From assembly GCF_002095395.1 (NCBI RefSeq), contig NZ_MJEI01000101.1:1-64000 (forward strand): a stretch of DNA of 64,000 bases, given 5' to 3'. Position 1 is the first letter of the stretch; the number at the start of each line of letters is the position of its first letter. The notes under the pieces are model-generated. The model was given only the letters and a program-made list of their open reading frames with translations. It was not told where the DNA came from and did no database searches. The stretch comes from Williamsia sp. 1135 (GTDB lineage Bacteria > Actinomycetota > Actinomycetes > Mycobacteriales > Mycobacteriaceae). A program made the position numbers and the translations under genes. Positions 59,508 through 64,000 of this stretch are shown here, one piece after another.

Positions 59508-60542
59508 TCACACCAGGGGCGGATTGAGCTGGGCGAACGCTGCTTGGCGTCGGTAGGGAAAATACGGATACGGGGCGTCTCTGGCGCTCACGACATCGAG
59601 ACGGGCGATCTGCTCGGGGTCGAGTTCCCAGCCCACGGCTCCCAGATTGTCCCGCAGTTGGTGCTCGTCGCGCGCCCCGATGATCACCGACGACACCGTC
59701 GGCCTACGTAACAGCCAATTCAGGGCGACCTGAGGGACAGTGCGGCCTGTCTCCTCGGCGATGGCTGCGAGAACGTCGACCACCGAGAACAGCACATCGT
59801 CGTCCACCGGCGGTCCGGCAGCGGCCGTGGCGTGGAGCCGGCTGCCTTCTGGAATCGGTTGTCCGCGTCGGACCTTCCCGGTCAGCCGTCCCCACCCGAG
59901 GGGACTCCAGACGAGTGCTCCCACACCTTCCTCGGCGGCGAGCGGCATCAGCTCCCACTCATAGTCTCGGCCGATCAGTGAGTAATACACCTGATGCGCC
60001 ACGTAACGCGAGAATCGTTGTCGTTCAGCAATTGCGCGCGATTTCATCAGTTGCCAACCGGAAAAGTTCGACACACCCGTGTATCGAATCTTGCCTTGTC
60101 TCTGCAGCAGATCCAGCGTGCCGAGCACCTCGTCGATCGGCGTCCGGGCATCGAAGGCGTGCAACTGGAACAAGTCGATACGATCGGTCCGAAGCCGACG
60201 CAGCGCGAGTTCGACAGCCCGGATCAGGCGCGATCGTGACGATCCCGCATCGAAGGGGCCGTCGCCGGTCGGCAGGCTCGCCTTCGTCGAGATGAGCACG
60301 TCATCCCTGCGGCCTTCCAGGGCCGCGCCGAGAACTTCCTCCGACGCTCCCGCCGAGTACACGTCCGCGGTGTCGAAAAGGGTGATCCCGGCATCCATAC
60401 AGAGGCCGACGATTGTTTTGGCCTGTTCGACCCCGGTGTCACCCCAGGCACCGAACAGTTCACCCGCCCCGCCGAATGTGCCTGCGCCAAAACTCAATTC
60501 GGACACGACAAGACCTGACTGACCTACCCGCCGATACTCCAT
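59508..60542 (-). CDS. Aldo/keto reductase
   Basis: 344 aa TIM barrel. The catalytic tetrad can be read as Asp in DTADVYS with its Tyr, Lys in STKAS and His in QLHAF. The NADPH-binding motif in the last third is SSVIIGARDEHQL. Members reduce aldehydes or ketones; this one resembles YajO/perakine-reductase-like proteins. ATG at 60542 has AAAGGAG 5 nt upstream. It is divergent from a TetR regulator with a pair of 22-bp operators between them, so it is likely inducible by an electrophile or aldehyde. Confidence 0.88.
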   Translation of the reverse strand: MEYRRVGQSGLVVSELSFGAGTFGGAGELFGAWGDTGVEQAKTIVGLCMDAGITLFDTADVYSAGASEEVLGAALEGRRDDVLISTKASLPTGDGPFDAGSSRSRLIRAVELALRRLRTDRIDLFQLHAFDARTPIDEVLGTLDLLQRQGKIRYTGVSNFSGWQLMKSRAIAERQRFSRYVAHQVYYSLIGRDYEWELMPLAAEEGVGALVWSPLGWGRLTGKVRRGQPIPEGSRLHATAAAGPPVDDDVLFSVVDVLAAIAEETGRTVPQVALNWLLRRPTVSSVIIGARDEHQLRDNLGAVGWELDPEQIARLDVVSARDAPYPYFPYRRQAAFAQLNPPLV

Positions 60543-60553
60543 CACAACTCCTT

Positions 60554-60622
60554 TAATGGGACATGTTTCCCGTTAGACGAACGTAGCACGTCCAGCGCAC
60601 TAAAGGAACTATCTTCCCGTTA
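60554..60622. promoter_or_regulatory. Two 22-bp TetR operators in the aldo-keto reductase/TetR gap
   Basis: TAATGGGA-N5-TTCCCGTTA (60554-60575) and TAAAGGAA-N5-TTCCCGTTA (60601-60622) share the identical right half TTCCCGTTA, 47 bp apart. The second overlaps the TACACT -10 box (60621-60626) of the TetR gene, which lies 6 nt before its ATG; the first borders the reductase ribosome-binding site. Confidence 0.7.
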
Positions 60623-60632
60623 CACTCGATGG

Positions 60633-61232
60633 ATGACCGAACCCGGAACCACCCGACCCGGCGGGCGAACCGCCGCCGTCCGAGCATCGGTCCTTCGCGC
60701 AGCGGGCGATGTGATGGCCGCATCCGGATTGTCGGGACTCGACCTCACCGACGTCGCCGTGCGCGCCGGTGTCGGAAAAACGACGGTCTATCGGCGGTGG
60801 GGGTCAGCGGCGAACCTGGTCACAGACCTGCTGTCGGAGATGGCGGCCGAGTCCTCGCCCCGCTCGGACACCGGTTCGTTGTCAGGCGATCTGCACGCCA
60901 ACGCAGCACTGGTTTACAGAACCCTGTCAGACGAACGCCAGGGACCGCTGTTCAAGGCGATGATCGCCGCAGCAACGTGCGACCCCGTCACCGCTTCGGC
61001 GTTGGAGCACTTCTACGACACCCGAGTGGCGGAATGGGCGCCATGCGTCACCGACGCCATCTCTCGTGGCGATGCCCCCGAGGGAACGAACTCGGAGTCG
61101 GCCATCCGACAGGTCTCGGCACCTCTCTACTACCAATTTCTCACCACGACAAAACGACTCACCCCGGCCGATGCGGAACGAGCGGCGGACGCTGCTTTGG
61201 CCGCGATCGCTGCAGGCCTCTTCCGAAACTAG
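60633..61232 (+). CDS. TetR-family regulator
   Basis: 199 aa. Helix-turn-helix: LDLTDVAVRAGVGKTTVYRRW (about residues 36-56), then a TetR_C_11-like helical ligand domain (LFKAMIAAATCDPVTAS and on). ATG at 60633 follows a TACACT box by exactly 6 nt, suggesting a leaderless message. It probably represses itself and the divergent aldo-keto reductase through the twin operators. The stop is followed by a short tandem repeat. Confidence 0.87.
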   Translation: MTEPGTTRPGGRTAAVRASVLRAAGDVMAASGLSGLDLTDVAVRAGVGKTTVYRRWGSAANLVTDLLSEMAAESSPRSDTGSLSGDLHANAALVYRTLSDERQGPLFKAMIAAATCDPVTASALEHFYDTRVAEWAPCVTDAISRGDAPEGTNSESAIRQVSAPLYYQFLTTTKRLTPADAERAADAALAAIAAGLFRN

Positions 61233-61257
61233 TTCCCGTCGAGCTACTTTCGGCACA

Positions 61258-61316
61258 CTCGACGGTGATATCGGCACGGTCGGCGGTGATATCGGCCCGC
61301 TCGACGGCGGGATCAG
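61258..61316. repeat. 21-bp tandem repeat after the TetR gene
   Basis: Units at 61258-61278 (CTCGACGGTGATATCGGCAC plus G) and 61279-61299 match at 17 of 21 positions; a partial third (from 61300) runs into the M3 peptidase stop. A weaker unit precedes at 61238. In one plus frame they encode a short repeated VISARS-like peptide, but that frame is outside the regulator gene. Purpose unknown. Confidence 0.5.
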
Positions 61317-63343
61317 GTGGGTAGCAGCCCTCGGCGGCGTAGCAGGGGCTCGATCTCGGCGGGGCGACCCAGCAGTTCTTGATGCGCGACGATCGGATCG
61401 ACGCTGTCGCCGCGGGACAGGGTGGTCTCGGCGAATCGCTGACCCAGTTCTGCCGACAAGCCGCCACCGGTCAGGAACCACTGTTCGGTTTCCGCGTCGA
61501 GGACTTCGGACCAGATGTACGAGTAGTACCCGGCCGAGTACCCACCGCCGAAGATGTGATAGAAGTACGAGCTCCGGTACCGCGGCGGGATGAGCTCGGC
61601 CGAGGCTCCGGCCTTCGTCAACGCAGCTTTCTCGAAGGCCTCGACGTCGGTGATGTCGTCTTCGACCGTGACCCGGTGCCACGCCATGTCGAGGATCGCC
61701 GCCGCCAGGTACTCGATGGTCCCGTGCGCGGACTCCACATCGGCGTTGGCACGGGCGGCATCCGCCAGTTCCTGAGGAATCGGGGCACCTGTCTCATGGT
61801 GTTTGGCGTACTGCTGCAACACCTTCGGGTGCAGCGCCCACATCTCGTTCACCTGCGACGGGAATTCGACGAAGTCACGGGGCACCGAAGTCCCTGACTG
61901 CGACGGATAGCGGACGGTGGACAGGAGTCCGTGCAGGGCATGACCGAACTCGTGGAACAGCGTCGTCAACTGGTCCATCGTGAGCAAACACGGTTGTCCC
62001 GCTTCGGGTTTCGTGAGGTTGAGAACGTTGACGATGACGGGCCTGCTCTTGAGCAGCAGACTCTGGTCGATGAAATTGTTCATCCATGCGCCACCCCGTT
62101 TACTGGGCCTGGCAAAGAAGTCACCGAGGAACAGACCGATGGACGTGTCCGACCGATCGAAGACCTCCCATACGCGGACATCCGGGTGATACGTCGGCAG
62201 GCCTGCACGCTCGATGAACCGCAGGCCGTAGAGCTGACCGGCAGCGAAGAACACACCCTGGGTGAGCACCCTGTCGAGTTCGAGGTAGTCGGAGAACCCA
62301 CCCAGCGGGACCGCTGAGCGTTGCTGCTCGTCCTTGGCCAACCAGTACGTGAGATCGGAGGGCCCGATGTCCGTACCGACGTCCTTCGCGAGCCGGGTGA
62401 GTTCACGTCCACCCGCACGCATCGCCGACGACATCAAGTCGGTCAGCAGATCTTCGACTGCTTCGGGGCTCGGTGCGGTCTCCTCGGCGATGACGAACTC
62501 GGCGTGATCGCGATAACCGAGCAACCTGGCACGTTCGGCGCGGAGCCGGACGATCTCGAGAACCATCTCCCGGGTGTCGTGCGGACCGCCTCGCGCACAA
62601 CGGTTCACCGACGCATCGAAGACTCGTCGACGAGTTTCCGGGTCTTCGAGCGACGTCACGGTGGATTGACTCGTCGGCAACTCGATGGCGAGCAGGTACC
62701 CGGACTCGTGCCCCGCTTCGGCCGCCGAGCGGCGTGCAGCGGCGATCTGTCCGGACGAGAGGCCGGCGAGCTTGTCCACGTCGTCGACGAAGACCGCCGA
62801 GTCGTTGCTGTCGTCGAGAATCCGTTGCCCGAATGCGGTGGTCAGCGTCGCCAGCCGTTCGGAGATCTCCCTCATCCGGACCTGTTCCGCCGCGTCGAGG
62901 CCTGCGCCTGCGCGGATCGATCCCCGGTGCCGCTTCTCGAGCAATCGTAGTGACGGCTCGTCGAGATCGAGGGATTCCCGGTCCTCGAACAGGGTGTTGA
63001 TCCGGGCGAACAAGCCTGGATGCAGCGCAATGGTGTTGCCGTGCGCGGTCAACTTCGGCGCGAGCACCGTGGAGATCGCGTTGCGCTCCGGGTTGGTGTC
63101 AGCGCCACTGAGATTGAAGAAGATGCCGGCCGCCCGTGCGAGCAACTGACCACTGGTCTCGAGCGCTTCGATGGTGTTCGCGAACGTCGGCTGCGCCTTG
63201 TCACCCGCGATCTTCTCGACCTCCCGCAGGTGTGCGGCCATCGCCTCGTCGAAAGCAGGCAAGAAGTCGTCGTCGCTGATCGACGGGAAATCAGGCAGGC
63301 CGTGCAGATGCGGGCTCGGGGCGAGAACCGGGTTCGAAGACAT
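61313..63343 (-). CDS. M3-family metallopeptidase (oligopeptidase A / Dcp type)
   Basis: 676 aa. The zinc motif HEFGH is at residues 464-468 (LFHEFGHALHG), with the third ligand Glu in the following helix (SAHGTIEYLAAAILD). The N-terminal half is helical and forms the lid of the thimet-peptidase fold. It degrades short peptides in the cytoplasm; Dcp removes C-terminal dipeptides, oligopeptidase A cleaves internally, and sequence alone does not decide. ATG at 63343. It lies 20 bp after the lepA stop on the same strand, so it may be expressed with lepA. The stop lies inside the tandem repeat. Confidence 0.92.
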   Translation of the reverse strand: MSSNPVLAPSPHLHGLPDFPSISDDDFLPAFDEAMAAHLREVEKIAGDKAQPTFANTIEALETSGQLLARAAGIFFNLSGADTNPERNAISTVLAPKLTAHGNTIALHPGLFARINTLFEDRESLDLDEPSLRLLEKRHRGSIRAGAGLDAAEQVRMREISERLATLTTAFGQRILDDSNDSAVFVDDVDKLAGLSSGQIAAARRSAAEAGHESGYLLAIELPTSQSTVTSLEDPETRRRVFDASVNRCARGGPHDTREMVLEIVRLRAERARLLGYRDHAEFVIAEETAPSPEAVEDLLTDLMSSAMRAGGRELTRLAKDVGTDIGPSDLTYWLAKDEQQRSAVPLGGFSDYLELDRVLTQGVFFAAGQLYGLRFIERAGLPTYHPDVRVWEVFDRSDTSIGLFLGDFFARPSKRGGAWMNNFIDQSLLLKSRPVIVNVLNLTKPEAGQPCLLTMDQLTTLFHEFGHALHGLLSTVRYPSQSGTSVPRDFVEFPSQVNEMWALHPKVLQQYAKHHETGAPIPQELADAARANADVESAHGTIEYLAAAILDMAWHRVTVEDDITDVEAFEKAALTKAGASAELIPPRYRSSYFYHIFGGGYSAGYYSYIWSEVLDAETEQWFLTGGGLSAELGQRFAETTLSRGDSVDPIVAHQELLGRPAEIEPLLRRRGLLPT

Positions 63344-63362
63344 GAAGCCGATCCTAGTGTCG

Positions 63363-64000
<638 letters not shown>

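Noticed and set aside
61258-61316. CRISPR-like array in the tandem repeats
   Set aside because: Units are directly adjacent with no spacers and only about two and a half copies.

Overview
The window is GC-rich actinobacterial chromosome from a mycolic-acid-producing member of the Mycobacteriales. Gordonia or a close relative is my best guess; the genus is an inference. The main evidence is a mycolate-type FAS-II cluster (mabR-fabD-acpM-kasA-accD6) and long stretches of gene order that I recognise from Mycobacterium tuberculosis: the Rv2242-Rv2247 block, Rv2342-Rv2344c (small protein, dnaG, dgt), Rv2357c-Rv2375 (glyS, smtB, zur, uppS, recO, era, ybeY, phoH, rsmE, dnaJ2, hrcA), Rv2388c (hemW), Rv2391-Rv2393 (sirA, cysH, chelatase), Rv2397c-Rv2402 (sulfate transporter, two tiny membrane proteins, GH15 trehalase) and lepA. 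The siderophore genes that lie between Rv2375 and hemW in M. tuberculosis are absent here.

Layout. 1-800: the 3' part of an IS3-type transposase, abutting the mycolate regulator. 904-6505: regulator and FAS-II operon with one ketoacyl synthase only. 6.7-17.5 kb, lipid and redox metabolism: DUF3145 protein, serine hydrolase, NDMA-dependent alcohol dehydrogenase, MpaB-like oxygenase, acyl-CoA synthetase, crotonase, a double-headed TetR regulator, an acyl-CoA dehydrogenase and its GntR regulator. 17.6-22.4 kb: a large SARP/NB-ARC regulator, an orphan membrane protein and a sarcosine-oxidase-like flavoenzyme. 22.5-24.6 kb: two tRNA genes and an AI-2E-type permease. 24.6-45.5 kb: conserved housekeeping block (replication, nucleotide pool, zinc regulation, cell-wall polyprenol synthesis, ribosome maturation, chaperones). 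45.5-57.3 kb: sulfur assimilation. A leader-peptide ORF precedes sirA-cysH-cysD-cysN-chelatase, and a divergently oriented sulfate ABC transporter (subI-cysT-cysW-cysA) has its own leader-peptide ORF; a TetR/hydrolase pair sits between. 57.4-64 kb: trehalase, an aldo-keto reductase with divergent TetR, M3 peptidase and the 3' end of lepA.

How the parts work together. The sulfur block imports sulfate (SubI/CysT/CysW/CysA), activates it to APS (CysD/CysN), reduces it to sulfite (CysH) and then to sulfide (SirA); the CbiX-type chelatase presumably makes siroheme for SirA. Both transcription units begin with a 29-codon ORF carrying two cysteine codons near its end, which suggests cysteine-responsive attenuation of both uptake and reduction.

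The most unusual structural signals are the two leader ORFs, a family of three 65-bp imperfect palindromes with compensatory arm changes placed just after genes, a SARP gene next to a candidate 11-bp-periodic target site, and several divergent regulator/enzyme pairs with clear palindromic operators. A recurring TANNNT box exactly 6 nt before the start codon predicts leaderless transcripts for several regulators and for dnaG and glyS. I saw no CRISPR array, rRNA or prophage.
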